A DNA stretch of 64,000 bases from Anisus vortex (lineage: Eukaryota > Mollusca > Gastropoda > Planorbidae). The stretch spans positions 6,126,411-6,190,410 of the forward strand of contig OX421509.1 of assembly GCA_949126835.1 (NCBI GenBank), read 5' to 3'. The notes below the pieces were generated by a model. It searched no databases, was not told the origin of the DNA, and was given only the letters and a program-made list of their open reading frames with translations. The position numbers and the translations under genes were made by a program. This document shows positions 1-11,222 of the stretch, piece after piece; positions within the stretch are counted from its first letter, which is position 1, and the number at the start of each line of letters is the position of its first letter.

Positions 1-424
1 ACGTAATCGATGTTTCGTTTTCTGTCTTTTTTCAAGTGCGACCTTAATAAAAGCCGAAACGTCAAAAATTTAGCATTGTTAAGCATATTTAGTGGTAAAT
101 TATATTTAAATAAATTCAATGGCTTTTAATTTTATACAACCAGAGCGGAATTTTCTTTTTTTCTGTTTTGTTGCCTAATAACTATATTTAAAAAAATGAT
201 AATACATCAACTGTAAAAAAATAAAGACACATCGTCAAAGCATTTTAAAGTAATAAAATGTTAACGTGTTTGTCTTTTTATTTTTTCTTTAAATATGTTT
301 TTGCATTTCAGAGCTAATCTAAAATGTAATGATTTAACATTTAAAATTTTATGGAAAAAGCCCAAAGCTTTTTCTTTTTTTTTTTCAAACAAACTTACCT
401 GAAATATTAGAATTTTAAAGTTCT
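1..424. other. AT-rich non-coding stretch
   Basis: No gene, repeat boundary or regulatory signal can be supported. The stretch holds poly-A and poly-T runs. The single reading frame on the minus strand (261-479) overlaps the start of a LINE tail and is low complexity. Confidence 0.5.
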
Positions 425-648
425 TTTCCCCTGTTGAAAGAATAAATGAATATAAGTACTCTTTCTTCCCGAGTGGCATACGGGCGTGGAATGGGTTGCC
501 TGAACAAACCAGGAAAGCCAGTAACTTAACATCATTTTAAACACTAATTAAAAATGCAGGACTAGACTCAGACCACGGACGAGCTTAGGACGCAATAATT
601 TTCTGTACTGAAGGAGCGTCTGTAATTTATACGATAAGAAATCCTTCT
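425..648 (+). mobile_element. LINE family A, 3' tail fragment
   Basis: The plus strand carries the recurring 3' end of LINE family A. A degenerate frame encodes the usual RT-protein C-terminus (serine/phenylalanine-proline, then tryptophan-asparagine-glycine-leucine-proline, near 460-505). It is followed by the family's 3' UTR words gaccacgga, gcaataat and gagcgtctgtaat, ending in ataag. At least eight more copies occur in the window. The fragment is 5' truncated, as is normal for LINEs. Confidence 0.7.
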
Positions 649-683
649 TTGGCACACTAATATCAAAAGGTTGCCGACCCCTG
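649..683 (+). mobile_element. hAT-type MITE, orphan terminal end
   Basis: The sequence matches the right end of the non-autonomous family seen complete at 14441-14647, finishing in aaggttgccgacccctg. Only the last 35 bp or so are present, directly after a LINE tail. This terminal inverted repeat type (CAGGGGTCGGCAACC on the other strand) is typical of hAT transposons. Confidence 0.55.
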
Positions 684-1203
684 GTATAAGCGATAAAATG
701 TTAGTGGGTCACTCATGTGACAGATACGTTTGGGAAACGCTGCCACAAGCTATTCCTTGTTGATATTTTGTTGTTGTTTTTTTTTGGCGTACCATGAAAT
801 CCCATTGCAGTAGTAATCGTCTCTTAGTTCCCCGGATATTAGCTCAGCGTTTAACGTAAAACATTCAGGCCTCCGCTTAGATCAGCGGAAAGTGGGTCAC
901 CCGACACACCCTGTCGAAGACTGGGCAAACCGTCTGCTTGGTCCGTCATTAGAGGTATGCGTACCATGGTTTACAAAAAAATTAATTAAAATAATGAAAT
1001 GACGCAATCACTTGTAGCAGCCGATCTTCATTATGACTTGATATTAATCATCAATATATATAAGTTCTCAATATAGTTGTTATTGTAATATTGTTTGCTT
1101 TTTTTTCATTCTCTTTTAACAAAATACATTGTAATAATGTGTTTCTCCGTCCTTTTGACTGGCATAACTCCTAGTAATGATAATAATTAATGACTTACCC
1201 AAT
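684..1203. other. Unannotated intergenic DNA
   Basis: No coding signal or known repeat was recognised. The centre (about 800-960) is less AT-rich than its surroundings and may be an old repeat, but no second copy was found in the window. Confidence 0.4.
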
Positions 1204-2020
1204 TCCATTAACAGAGGAACAAAAGTAAGGTTATTTGCAGATGATTGTATAATTTATAGAACAATTAAGACAGAAAAAGATAGTGAACTCTAACAAAAAG
1301 ACCTGAATGAATCACAAAAATGGGAATCTAACTGGAGTATGTCTTTTCCCCCAGAAAAACGCCAAATGATAAGAGTATCCAAGAAAACGAAACAAATAAT
1401 AACAAACCTTCATTGTAAAGAACTAACTCAAACTAAAAATGCAAAGTACTTAGGAGTAATAATAAATGATAAGTTATCTTGGAATCCACATATTGATGAA
1501 GCAATAAAAAAATCGAACAAAACATTAGGATTCATAAAATGTAACTTCCATAAATGTAATGAAAGCGTAAAACTAAAAAGCTATATCACATAAGTTAGAA
1601 TTATACTAGAATATGCATCTTTTGTATGGGACCCATCAACTAAAGAGAACATAAACAAATTAGAACCAATTCGTAAAAGAGCTGCAAGGTTAATTACTGG
1701 CAAATATTCACAACTGACAAGAGTGAGGGCTGAATAACACGAGCGAGTTTAATAGCTGCTAGTCGGCTCGTTTACTATCTTGCTAGTAAGCTAGCACCGT
1801 GTAATCTAATCACTAGCACCAGCTACTAGCCCTGCTAGTAAAAACGCTGGGGGAAAAGTTGAAAGCCGGTCAATTTTACTCGCCACTCGCCGGTTTTTGA
1901 GCGAGCAATGAGCTGTGTGTCCACCAGCATCTAGTAAACTCGCTCGTGTAATTGAGCCTTAACACCAATAGTTATATCACTAAACCTAGAAACACTAGAG
2001 GACACAATGGCAGAGACAGA
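1204..2020 (+). pseudogene. LINE family A reverse transcriptase fragment
   Basis: This is a decayed 3' part of a Jockey/CR1-superfamily non-LTR reverse transcriptase. Reading from 1215 one sees the RT catalytic motif FADD (near 1235), then the conserved block with KYLGVIINDKLSW (1446-1485), LEYASFVWDP (near 1605-1635) and RAARLITGKYSQLTRV (near 1680-1725). Stops at about 1291 and 1593 break the frame. A MITE (1726-1959) splits the element, and the LINE resumes at 1960 with the stretch encoding LNLETLED. The match to the other family A copies (32485-33010) makes the identification firm; the exact clade is less certain. Confidence 0.8.
1726..1959. mobile_element. Mariner-type MITE inside LINE A
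   Basis: A 234-bp insert has terminal inverted repeats of about 35 bp. The left end starts AGGGCTGAATAACACGAGCG and the right end, reverse complemented, starts AGGCTCAATTACACGAGCG. Comparison with the uninterrupted LINE copy near 32625-32650 (gagtaacacc) shows that the insert sits at a TA, giving TG (mutated from TA) on the left and TA on the right. A TA duplication suggests Tc1/mariner-type mobilisation. The element has no coding capacity. Confidence 0.7.
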
Positions 2021-2625
2021 CATCGTCAACCATATCGACTATAGATCAAATGACATCACTTCCTGTACTTTCATGACACTTGATGTAAAGTTAGAAGGTG
2101 CCCAACAATTTTTGTTGATGACGTCAACGTAACAATATACCTATAAATAAATAGATTAATAGGTATAGAGAGTATATATCCAGTAAAGTGTAAGACTTTA
2201 ACTTAATTTGGCTCTGTCGTTTATGCCTGAGGTAGGATTATTAGGAGAAGAGCCTTTCATTAATTTCCTCGGGTTTTCGCCTCGTCCCAATATCTCGTAT
2301 TTCGCCACTATTACCCTCTGCCAAATGTCTCGCTTTTTAAATTGCATTGACTAATAATACTCGCACAAATAGTTATTAATAATAAAATTCAATTTGTGTA
2401 TTGTGAAACTATTGTTGGAAGTAAGCGTAAACGGTACACGTTTGTGTGTATGCTCAGGAATAAGGGGAATAGAATTTTTCAAGATATTATGATGGTATCG
2501 AAATTCAAAGTTGCCGTTACTACTCGGTTCGAAATGGGATTCGACAAATAGTCATTTTAAAAACTCGGATTCGGTATTCGGTGGAAATCGTGTACTCAGT
2601 TAGGCCCTAATAAGGAATATATCTT
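2021..2625. other. Unannotated intergenic DNA
   Basis: After the LINE fragment ends there is about 600 bp with no recognisable gene, repeat or tandem structure. Confidence 0.4.
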
Positions 2626-3005
2626 ATCTTATATATTATGAAGAAGACTATTGCATCCTATGCTCATCCGTGGTCCGAGTTTAGTCTTGCATCTTTATTA
2701 ATGTTTTAAATGATGTTAAGTTGCTGGCTAGTTAGGGTAAAGCTAAGGCGGCTGTGCATAGTACTGGCCACACTATCGCCTAGTATGCCGTGGCCACAGA
2801 AACTGGTGAACGCTGCTTCACCGGCCCTATGGATTAATTTTGTCCGTCGGGATAATCTTTTTAAGTTTTACTGTTTTTTTTTTCAGGCAACCCATTCCAT
2901 GCCGTTTGCCACACGGGAAAAATGAGTACTTGTATGCATTTGTTCTCGCATAATGGATAAGGAAAGTGTTTTCGTCCTTATGTTTATCAGAGCTATGAAA
3001 GGTCA
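2626..3005 (-). mobile_element. LINE family A tail (minus), split by a SINE
   Basis: Read on the minus strand this is the family A 3' end, running from the RT C-terminus through the 3' UTR to the tttatcttatctta-type tail near 2626. Its halves (2626-2732 and about 2853-3005) are separated by a SINE family 1 fragment. Confidence 0.65.
2733..2852 (+). mobile_element. SINE family 1, 3' fragment
   Basis: This is the body and 3' part of the tRNA-derived SINE seen complete at 20594-20875 and 30826-31073, including ggcggctg, ctggccac, gaaactggtgaacgctgctt and the start of the end block. The tRNA-like head is missing. Confidence 0.65.
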
Positions 3006-3280
3006 GAGAAATCTTAGAAACCTTGAAGTGAAAATCTGGCCTTAGTTTATAGTTGTTTTTTTTTAAAAAGTATTTACATGTTACCTTTAAAAAAACAAAA
3101 AACGGCAAGGTAACGCTATGCAACTGGAAAACGGCGTCGCACAGTACGTCAAAAAAAAATCCCGGAGAAAACGTGTCTTTTGTCATAGCCAGAAGTTTGA
3201 CATTTTTTTTTGAGTGTTTTTTTTTTTTTTGGGGGGGGGGGGAGGGGTAGGCCTTTCGTTTACCTGTCAACTTATTTATT

Positions 3281-3283
3281 GTA

Positions 3284-3318
<35 letters not shown>

Positions 3319-3889
3319 CTGTGTGTGTGTGTCTGTGTGTGTGTGTGTGTCTGTGTGTGTGTGTGTGTGTCTGTGTGTGTGTGTGTCTGTGTGTGTGTCT
3401 GTGTGTCTGTGTGTGTGTGTGTCTGTGTGTGTCTGTGTGTGTGTGTCTGTGTGTGTCTGTGTGTCTGTGTGTGTGTGTGTCTGTGTGTGTGTGTCTGTGT
3501 GTGTGTCTGTGTGTGTGTGTGTCTGTGTGTCTGTGTGTGTGTCTGTGTATGTGTGTGTCTGTGTGTGTGTGTGTCTGTGTGTGTGTCTGTGTGTGTGTCT
3601 GTGTGTGTCTGTGTGTGTATGTGTGTCTGTGTGTGTGAGTCTGTGTGTGTGTGTCTGTGTCTGTGTGTCTGTGTTTGTGTGTGTCTGTATGTGTGTCTGT
3701 GTGTGTGTGTGTCTGTGTGTGTGTGTCTGTGTGTGTGTCTGTGTGTGTGTCTGTGTGTGTGTCTTTGTGTGTGTGTCTGTGTGTGTGTCTGTGTGTGTGT
3801 TTGTCTGTGTGTGTGTGTGTCTGTGTGTGTGTGTGTCTGTGTGTGTGTCTGTGTGTGTGTGTCTGTGTGTGTGTGTGTGTGTGTGTGTA
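3281..3889. repeat. (TG)n/(TGTC)n microsatellite, about 600 bp
   Basis: About 600 bp of GT dinucleotides are interrupted at irregular but multiple-of-two intervals by GTCT. All three plus-strand frames stay open and give long cysteine/valine/leucine frames that are artefacts. A T-run and a G-run (about 3219-3242) flank it on the left. Confidence 0.95.
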
Positions 3890-3958
3890 TGTTGGTTTAT
3901 TAATCGTCAGTTAACGGGTACGTACAATAGTTCATGTGGCAATTAGCGAAACCGTTTC

Positions 3959-4447
3959 GGGGCCGTCCATAAATGACGTTACGTAATTTTGAACACTTCT
4001 TTTTTTAAATTGCGTCTCCCCCCCCCTCCCCCTCATTGACACAGCTCGCGTCTCTCCCCCCTCCCCTCCCCCTCATTGACACAGCTGGTCACAAAAAGTC
4101 AGAATTTCCCTTTCGGATTTGACGTAACAAAGCTCTGCTCGCCCCCCCCCCCCCTCCCAGAACCTGCAAGAAGACAGTCCACCATGTGTCCAGTTTCTAG
4201 GATATCTTTTATTTCCGTTGAAATTTTCTTTGTCGTTAAAGTAAAATAAACCATATAATTACTGTAGTTAACGACTTAAAACTTAATCTTAGTACACAAA
4301 TTTATTTACTGATACCAATTTTTTTTTAGTTGCGACGTCGAACTGTTTAAAAATCCCCCCTCCCATTTTCTTTGTCACATATCGTCACGAATTGTTTATC
4401 CCTTCTCCCTCTCCTAAATGCATGACGTAATTTATGAACGGTCCCTG
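3959..4447. mobile_element. hAT-like MITE with C-rich core
   Basis: The ends form an imperfect inverted repeat: CGGGGCCGTCCATAAATGAC on the left, and CAGGGACCGTTCATAAATTA from the right end reverse complemented. The interior is C-rich, with a duplicated cccctcattgacacagct block (about 4028-4085) and C-runs. No matching 8-bp target duplication flanks it (aaccgttt and cacccaga), so the ends may come from different insertions. Confidence 0.5.
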
Positions 4448-5059
4448 CACCCAGAGGCGTATTTAGGCATGTTCTACATGTTCCATTGGAACAGAGGCCC
4501 CCACACAAAAGGGGTCCACACACATCACACAAATAAATTGTTTAGCGACATCCCCATTCTTTCGTTAAAAATGTAAAATAAAATTCATTTATCCCCCTAC
4601 AATTTTAAGCGCTCCAGTCCAACCAAACTAAGCGGAACATACAATGTATGATTTTTAAAGAATGTAACATGAATTAACGGCACTTTTCTGAGGTATGTGG
4701 AAGGCAGGGGCGAGGCCACGAGGGCCCCCCACATAAATTTGGGAACACGTTAATAACAAAACATGTTCCGGATGTGATACAAGAGACCATCAAGTCGTGT
4801 CGGAATTACCGCCAACCATATGAAAACCAAAACAAACAATAAATTAAAACAACTCATACAAATTCTTTGCATTTCTTTTTTATATGTTTGCTTTTATATA
4901 ATTGTATTTGATTTATCGATAATTTATGTGAGGGCATCAACTCCACGGACAAAAAAACAACAACACGAAATGTCCAAATTTTTTCATCGTGTAGCCAAAA
5001 ACGAAAATATAATAACAACAACAACTGATGTTGCAACGCAAAAGTTAATAAACTAACAC
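4448..5059. other. Repeat-like DNA without a gene
   Basis: Fragments such as cagaggcgtatttagg (about 4453) and caggggcgaggcca (about 4707) resemble hAT MITE ends, but no closed element can be drawn. A 78-codon frame at 4820-5056 starts with a hydrophobic stretch but is AT-rich, low complexity and without family resemblance. Confidence 0.4.
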
Positions 5060-5520
5060 ATAAAAACTAAGTTTTTATTATACCCCCTTTCTTTGTAAAC
5101 TAAGTTTATATTTAATTTATATTTTGATAGATTAAAATAAATATAAGTGATATCATACCTTATGAATTTCCACACTAAAATTTTGCGCATCCTTTTTTTC
5201 TCTAGCTTTGTCCCGCAAAAACCATAAAAAGTTGGACCGGCATTTTTAACTTGAAATCAAACCATAGACCATTTATCTATGAAGTGTTTGTTAAATTTAA
5301 AGAAAAGTCATAATTATAGTATAATTAAATTTTTGTTAACTGAAAATTTGATAGAATGTATTGTTAGTCGCCACAAGTCTGCTGCCCAAGTTTCAGCTTG
5401 ATTGGACGACGGGAAGTGGACGAACACTTTATGCAAAGTTTTACAAGCAAACAACCAGACACTACGAGTTAATAGAAAGGGAGTAAAAATCACAGACAAT
5501 AAATGGAAAGTTGATATCAT
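5060..5520 (-). repeat. Interspersed repeat R1, uninterrupted copy
   Basis: On the minus strand this stretch aligns first with 37741-37920 (shared words include agcagacttgtggcg and aacaatacat) and then with 50629-50920 (shared words include aaaaatgcc and acaaagctag). Those two pieces are the flanks of the nested LTR element, so 5060-5520 represents the empty site. The repeat is unclassified and has no convincing coding frame. Confidence 0.7.
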
Positions 5521-5934
5521 AATACAGTATACAGGTTATGTTCTTTAATTCCGTCACTAACACTTTATTGTGCAAAATTTAAACTAAGGCACATTTACCT
5601 TTCATCATCTTCTCATTTTAGAACTGGCAAGACATGACTAACATTAAAAAGTGATTTGTAGGGGTTGACGTGGAAAAGGGGGGGGGGGGGGGGCATGAAG
5701 AAGAAAATTTGAAAGAAATGTGTTGTTGTGGGCTTCACTACTATGTGATCAGTTTAACTGCCGTAAAATGATGAGAAGTTGGTCAGATAAATTTCCGAAG
5801 ATTGTTCCAGCCGGTTAGAAACAAAGTTTTGCGAAGTAAATATGAAGGATTTTTAACATACATCCGTTGCGCTCGCGCGTACACACCCGAAAGAAAACAC
5901 ACATGCATACATACAATGTGAGTGCGCTCATTTG
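5521..5934. other. Intergenic DNA with a poly-G tract
   Basis: No gene was seen. A 16-bp G-run lies at 5678-5693. Confidence 0.5.
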
Positions 5935-6150
5935 AATCAGTGGCGCCTTCTCTATGGAACAAATTATCTCAGACACTGAGAGAATCTGGGAACAAAAGAA
6001 TCTATCAAAAAGAACTTAAAGACCTTTCTCTTTGGCTAATACATCTGCCACTGCAAATCACACCAAGAGCGCACTGAGCATGCTAATTTAATAGCATGGA
6101 TAGATGCCCTTTAAGAAATGCCCATTCTTATCTTATCTTATCTTTCTGTA
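5935..6150 (+). mobile_element. Non-LTR retrotransposon 3' end
   Basis: A decayed frame reads as the C-terminal end of a LINE RT protein (alanine-proline-serine-leucine-tryptophan-asparagine-lysine-leucine near 5945). It is followed by a short 3' UTR with the word tagcat and a ttatcttatctta tail at about 6128-6145. Part of the same UTR, with the words gcgtactgagcat and tatagcattta, recurs near 22790-22822. Confidence 0.55.
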
Positions 6151-6218
6151 ATTAAAATAGTAATTTGTACACATTGTCCACACATTTTGTTCCAATGTTA
6201 ATTTTAGCCATATCTAAT

Positions 6219-6578
6219 GCCAAAGACTATAATAAGATGGACCGCTTGCTCTATTTTAGTGCTGAATAGTTAGTTTGCGCATATGCGGCCTTCAATACGG
6301 CCTCGATACTTCCCGTTTGCACAAATATGAAGGCTTGTTTTTTTTCCCGTGCACAGCCAAAACCAGTGTCTTTTAATGACTCCTAAACTTCCCTAAAGAC
6401 TTCCGCTGTACACAACTTTCGATTTTAATCATAATTTTCCATTGAGAAAATCATACTTAATTAATAAACCGGAAGTCTAGAGGACCTAGTGCCATCGGAA
6501 ATTCCGAAACTAAGCGTTTCAAGTTATCAAATAGCAGAAATATCAAAGCAAACGGTCCATCTTATTATAGTCTTTGCC
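6219..6578. mobile_element. MITE with about 30-bp terminal inverted repeats
   Basis: The left end GCCAAAGACTATAATAAGAT is repeated at the right end in reverse complement (GGCAAAGACTATAATAAGAT), and the match continues through GGACCG and TTGC. The element is about 360 bp and non-coding. The target-site duplication is not clear, so the superfamily is left open. Confidence 0.65.
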
Positions 6579-7518
6579 AATACTTAATATAAGCAAGAAA
6601 TAAACACGAGGCAATGAACTTGGCAGTGTAAAAAAATGCGGTCAATGAAAACATAGTTAATATAAAAACGAGGCGTAAAAATGATAATTTAAGACGCATA
6701 ATGTTAATGCAAATATGACAACTGAAAAGCTGAAACAGAATAACAAGTAACTATTAAAAAACAAAAAACAAAAAAAAACAACAACTGCCTTACAAACGAA
6801 CTAGCACAAATGACACACAATTGTCAGCTACAGAGAAATAACAAGGATAAACCTTGCCGGTTCACAATTCAGTAGGCCTACGACATAGTTTGGAACTTAG
6901 GAGACGACTACAACATTGCTCTGAGATAGAGATGGGCAACTGCTGGAACGCGTGTCTAATATGGCACGCCATTTTTTTTCGGTTACGCAAAACCATGTCC
7001 TGTAATCATACATAATTAAAGAAAAACAATTCACCAATTCACTGCCCTTAGAGTTGACTTTGAAAACATTAAAAATAAGTTTCTCAGATGGAAGTACTAA
7101 AGACACCTGTAGTAAACGAAATTTTTAAATCAGTGATATAGAAGCGAAACAGTCCTACTGAAAATGTATACAAAATTGCTGTAAAATTTTCTACCGGACG
7201 AATTTATCTACTGTGATGACTTCTTTTGAACGTGACAAAGATTGTATTGATATTTCTACGTTTGTTTTGAAGATGAATAAAAGTATTTCTCGGCAAAATG
7301 GAATCAAGGCAGATTCAGTTGTAATAATGGGTTACAACAAGCTCTCTGTTTTCGATCACTCTATTCAATTGAGCGCAATTTCCGGTGGCGAGATTTTCTG
7401 ATCGTAATTAAGACGTGTAGCTGTGACTCCTGTTTAATGCTATCGCTGGTGGTCTGCAAGAAAACTAACAATTTTATCAGGTTTTCAAAGGTTGAGCAAA
7501 TGTTATTGGATGTTATTG
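6579..7518. other. Intergenic DNA
   Basis: No feature can be supported. A 62-codon frame at 7213-7401 has ordinary composition but no recognisable domain, intron signals or poly(A) signal. Confidence 0.4.
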
Positions 7519-7718
7519 AAGTCGAAATATTCCTTGGATCAGAAGTCGTAATATTTCTTGCTTCAAAAGTCGTAATAATCCTTGAATCAAAAGTCGTAAT
7601 ATTTCTTGGTTCAAAAGTCGTAATATTTCTTGGTTCAAAAGTCGTAATATTCCTAGGATCAAAAGTCGTAATATTCCTTGGATCAAAAGTCGTAATATTT
7701 CTTGGATCAATAGTCGTC
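7519..7718. repeat. 24-bp minisatellite, about 8 copies
   Basis: The unit tcaaaagtcgtaatatttct plus tgga repeats about eight times with a few substitutions. Because 24 is a multiple of 3, frames stay open on both strands and give an 8-residue repeat (VVIFLGSK on the plus strand). This is most simply a non-coding tandem repeat. Confidence 0.85.
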
Positions 7719-8236
7719 TACATATTTGTATCTTCTTACCAAAACAAAGATGGCAAACTGATGCAAACACATAGTACATTTCAACTCATCCAACGCTGCT
7801 CCTTTGAATAACTGAGCACGCGACACAACAATATTTCATTTGGGCGATCGAAGCAAGGAACTAATGATATGCGCAAAGCTAAAGTGGAATGCGGGCGTTA
7901 GATAAAAACAAACACATCTCGAACGATCACAGCTTTGTCAAAAAATGGTAACACTAATACAATTGTAAAAAAACAGTCTAATTTACAAAAAAAAATTAAC
8001 CTCTTTAAGTAGCTTCGCTACCGATTTCAACACAAGGTCCAACAAATAGGTCCTACTAGTGTGACCTTTCGTTAGAAAAACAAAACAAAGCGAAAATATT
8101 TACGAAGAGAAACATGTGATGTGACAATCACAGATGAAACAAATATGAACTTTTAAAAACATATGTCCTGATTCGAATAATGCGTATTTAAGAAATTTAT
8201 ATTTTATTATTTAGTAGAAGAAGTTTTAAATGCGTG
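7719..8236. other. Intergenic DNA upstream of a possible promoter
   Basis: AT-rich DNA with no recognisable repeat or gene. Confidence 0.4.
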
Positions 8237-8244
8237 TATATAAG
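8237..8244 (+). promoter_or_regulatory. Possible TATA box of the small secreted peptide gene
   Basis: TATATAAG lies about 30 bp upstream of an exon-like, less AT-rich stretch that ends in a good splice donor (TTG|GTGAGT at 8343/8344). The link to the coding exon at 11223 is inference from order and splice signals only. Confidence 0.3.
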
Positions 8245-8266
8245 TGAGAGAAAAGCTGTTTGAGAA

Positions 8267-8343
8267 ATTATTCAAAAGCTCAGTTGCCGAAGAGAAGACG
8301 TCTCCAGCAAAACTGCAAATCAACTTCTTTACTGTTAGCTTTG
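8267..8343 (+). other. Possible untranslated first exon
   Basis: The stretch has no ATG in any useful frame and ends at a consensus donor, GTGAGT. Together with a possible acceptor at 11193-11195 (CAG, 27 bp before the ATG at 11223) it could form the 5' UTR of the cysteine-rich peptide gene. It shares the 11-mer acgtctccagc with the presumed 5' UTR of the lectin gene at 33.8 kb, which may be chance. Confidence 0.3.
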
Positions 8344-11195
8344 GTGAGTTCATATTTTATACATAAATATATTTATCTCCATTCCATTCTCATTAGCTTA
8401 GAGCTAAGATATGTTGGTGAAGAAAAAAATGATGTTAACTAGCCACATTATAGTGGGAATAGTTTGACTCGTTTGCAGCTACACACTCCCCTATCTCGAA
8501 GGTTTCAAAAAATATTTAAGAAAACGATGAGCTCTAATTTCTAAGTAAAAGATCCCAATACTCTTCACATACAATATCTCTTTAAAAAGTGTTTTTATGG
8601 TTTCATTGACGTCTATATTATATGATTATCTTGTATGACATGATATAAAAGTCGACCGGCGGACACTTTTGGCCCATACAAAATTCTGAATATCAAAAGA
8701 AGAAAAAGATAGACAATAGAATAACAAAACAACATCAACAGCCAGGCATAGTGCAGCATGTACCTGCAATACAGAGACAAATACAATGTGTACATTGAAA
8801 GAAACTGTTATTTCATTTTAAAGTTGCCATTTTAAGACATCGAGTAGAAGCACTTCTAAGGGAAATAACTCTAAATGAAATGTAATCGATCAAATTCTGT
8901 TATAGCTTTAATTTTCATTACAGTTTATGTGTATTTACATATTGAGCGTATTTTCATAAAAAAAAATACTATACTGTATAGTAAAATAAGATATATTCGG
9001 CATTATAAAAGGTGTCATAAAAATATACATTTTAGATACCGTTGAAAGTAAATTATCTAACTTTTTTTAGTGCCGATCGGTCAAGCTGCTTAAGAATCAA
9101 AGTCTAACTAACAAATAAAACAAACTAAAAGAAATGATTGATATATTATGTTTATAAGGTTTAATAGAATGCATGTCTATGTATCGATCTATCTATCTAT
9201 AGTTGCTACTGTATGTGTAAGATAGTGTATAGTTCAATATCTAATAGCCAAGAATGAGGGGGGGGGGGGGGGGGGAGAAGTTATACTAGCGACTGTGGCA
9301 GCCTATCGTAATTTTTACTAAACAATGCAAAATGACGGTCTTAAATGTGTTTTGACATAAATGTGAGTTCTTATATTATTTCTACTTGTGCAAAGTTGAC
9401 AGGATCATTAATTGAAGAGAGACGAAGCGGAAACGGATTGTCTCCATAAAATTAGTATATGTTACCGTACCAGGAGACGTTCACATCAGACGTCGCGAAA
9501 AGAAGGAGAAAACATAATAAAGGGAAATAACAGGGAAGGGGTAGTGTATACGTTTCTGTGATAATTGAAATAAATTGATCGACTAAATTATTGTTGATTG
9601 ACGAAATAAATTTCAATATTTTTAAGCGTTAATATGACGGTTACTAAAATATCCAACTGACTTTTTTTTTAATGATGTATTTTTCGTTAAGTGTTCTGTT
9701 TTGAAAATGTATATTTTGGCATTTTTATTGTTAGGACTCGAGCAAATGTGTCTTAAAGTACTTTTTATTTAACATATTCATTTTTAGAAATCAAAGATCA
9801 CATGATTTTTCTTAGTAAAAAAAAAAGCACACCCAATTTTCAAGTGTTTAAATATGTATATTATCCATCCTAGTTAAATATGAAAGATAAAAGCGGTGTC
9901 ATTAGAAAGATATCATCTAGTTTATCTAACAGTGTAGTTTTTTGTAACTGAATTATTCATTTGATTGTTTCATTGAAGTGGCTAGCTATAGAATCTATTT
10001 ATGATCTACCAGTGCATTGTGCACATCCATTATTCAACATTCACCGTAAATAAGCCTGCATTGGAATTAATCTTGAAACTTCTAAATAATAGTTCACGTA
10101 TTAAATTATTTAAACTTTCTCCGAGTGGCTTGAATGTATTATTTCCGAGGAAGCAGGTCCTTAACTGAAGAGAAAAGACATGAATATATAATACTATTCT
10201 TCAATTACGAAAGACTTTAACATCTCTTACACTTCATAAGCAGAATACAAACGTACAATGTAGATCAATTCCGATTCGCAGTTATATCAATAATAGGATC
10301 TCAGTTTACATCTACTGGACTTTAATAGACATCACAAAACTGTTCTACACAAAAGCCTTGGAGAGTAAACAATTTCGTCTGTAGTAAAAACGACCATAGT
10401 GTCGTCATCAAATATGGCGTTAATAAGCGAAATGAGCGGTCGAGATTTTCGTTTGTTGTTTTCCGACGAACTAGGTATGCTAGAAAGAGTATAGGCCTAA
10501 TATTATATTGAAAGCAGCAATGGCGTGACCTCAAATGTGTATGGCCCTTGAGTCTCTAAGGCTTAGAAACAATTGTAGAAAAGAAAGAAAAAGGAATAGC
10601 CCGTCTCTACTTTCATACTTGGATTTACAAAGATGTCTTTCCCGGTTACCGGTAATTTTGAGTGAGCTGTTGTTGTTACAGTTGAAACTCCACACATCGT
10701 AATAGTTGTTTTTGGTGTTGACAACCTAGATTGTGCAGTGTCGGTGATCAATGTGGGAGTGGTAGTAGTGAGGGGGGGGATAGATGTAATGTGGCCCAAT
10801 GCCAAGGTGGAGCAATGGCGCTAATGTCAGGGGGGACTACGGATAATCGTGGGATAATCATGGATTACGATAAACCATGGATTACGACGTGCTGCTAAGA
10901 TTTAGCTTTTCCGCGCACTGCCCATTATAGCCCAGTAAACGTATCATCCAAGGGCGGAGATTTTTTTTTGTCATAATACAAAATAACTATAAAATACAGG
11001 AGAAAATCGTTTTTGAATTTCAAAATCTATTTCGACCTTGATATTGAAACTTTTTAGGAGATTGAGTCAGAAGGCTTCTTACAACCAGCGTTTTCAATAT
11101 CACTATGACAATATTAACCCAATTAATGACTAAAACCACGGCTTGCTGATAGCCATGTCTAAACTTATATGTTTTACTTCGATATATCTCCGCAG
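8344..11195. other. Gene-free interval, possible intron
   Basis: About 2.85 kb without a recognisable gene or element. It contains an 18-bp G-run at 9258-9275 and a short imperfect repeat of catggattacg near 10858-10890. A threonine-rich 80-codon minus frame at 10563-10805 is not convincing. If the 8.3-kb exon is real, this is intron 1 of the peptide gene. Confidence 0.4.
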
Positions 11196-11222
11196 ATCAT
11201 ACATTTTTGCTGACCACTGAAA

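Noticed and set aside
3210..3946. Three overlapping long cysteine/valine-rich reading frames
   Set aside because: They are translations of a GT microsatellite that has no stop in any plus-strand frame.
4820..5056. Hydrophobic N-terminus as a first exon for lectin gene 1
   Set aside because: The possible donor (near 4926) gives the wrong phase and the distance to 19584 is large.
7437..7811. 124-codon frame with an 8-residue repeat, open on both strands
   Set aside because: The period of 24 bp keeps any frame open; no start context, splice or poly(A) signal supports a gene.
8320..8343. CTG-initiated signal peptide in the 8.3-kb exon
   Set aside because: No ATG, very short, and no evidence for non-AUG initiation; an untranslated exon is simpler.
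10563..10805. Threonine-rich 80-codon minus-strand frame starting next to a G-run
   Set aside because: It resembles a mucin-like fragment but lacks a signal peptide, neighbours or repeats; composition alone is not enough.
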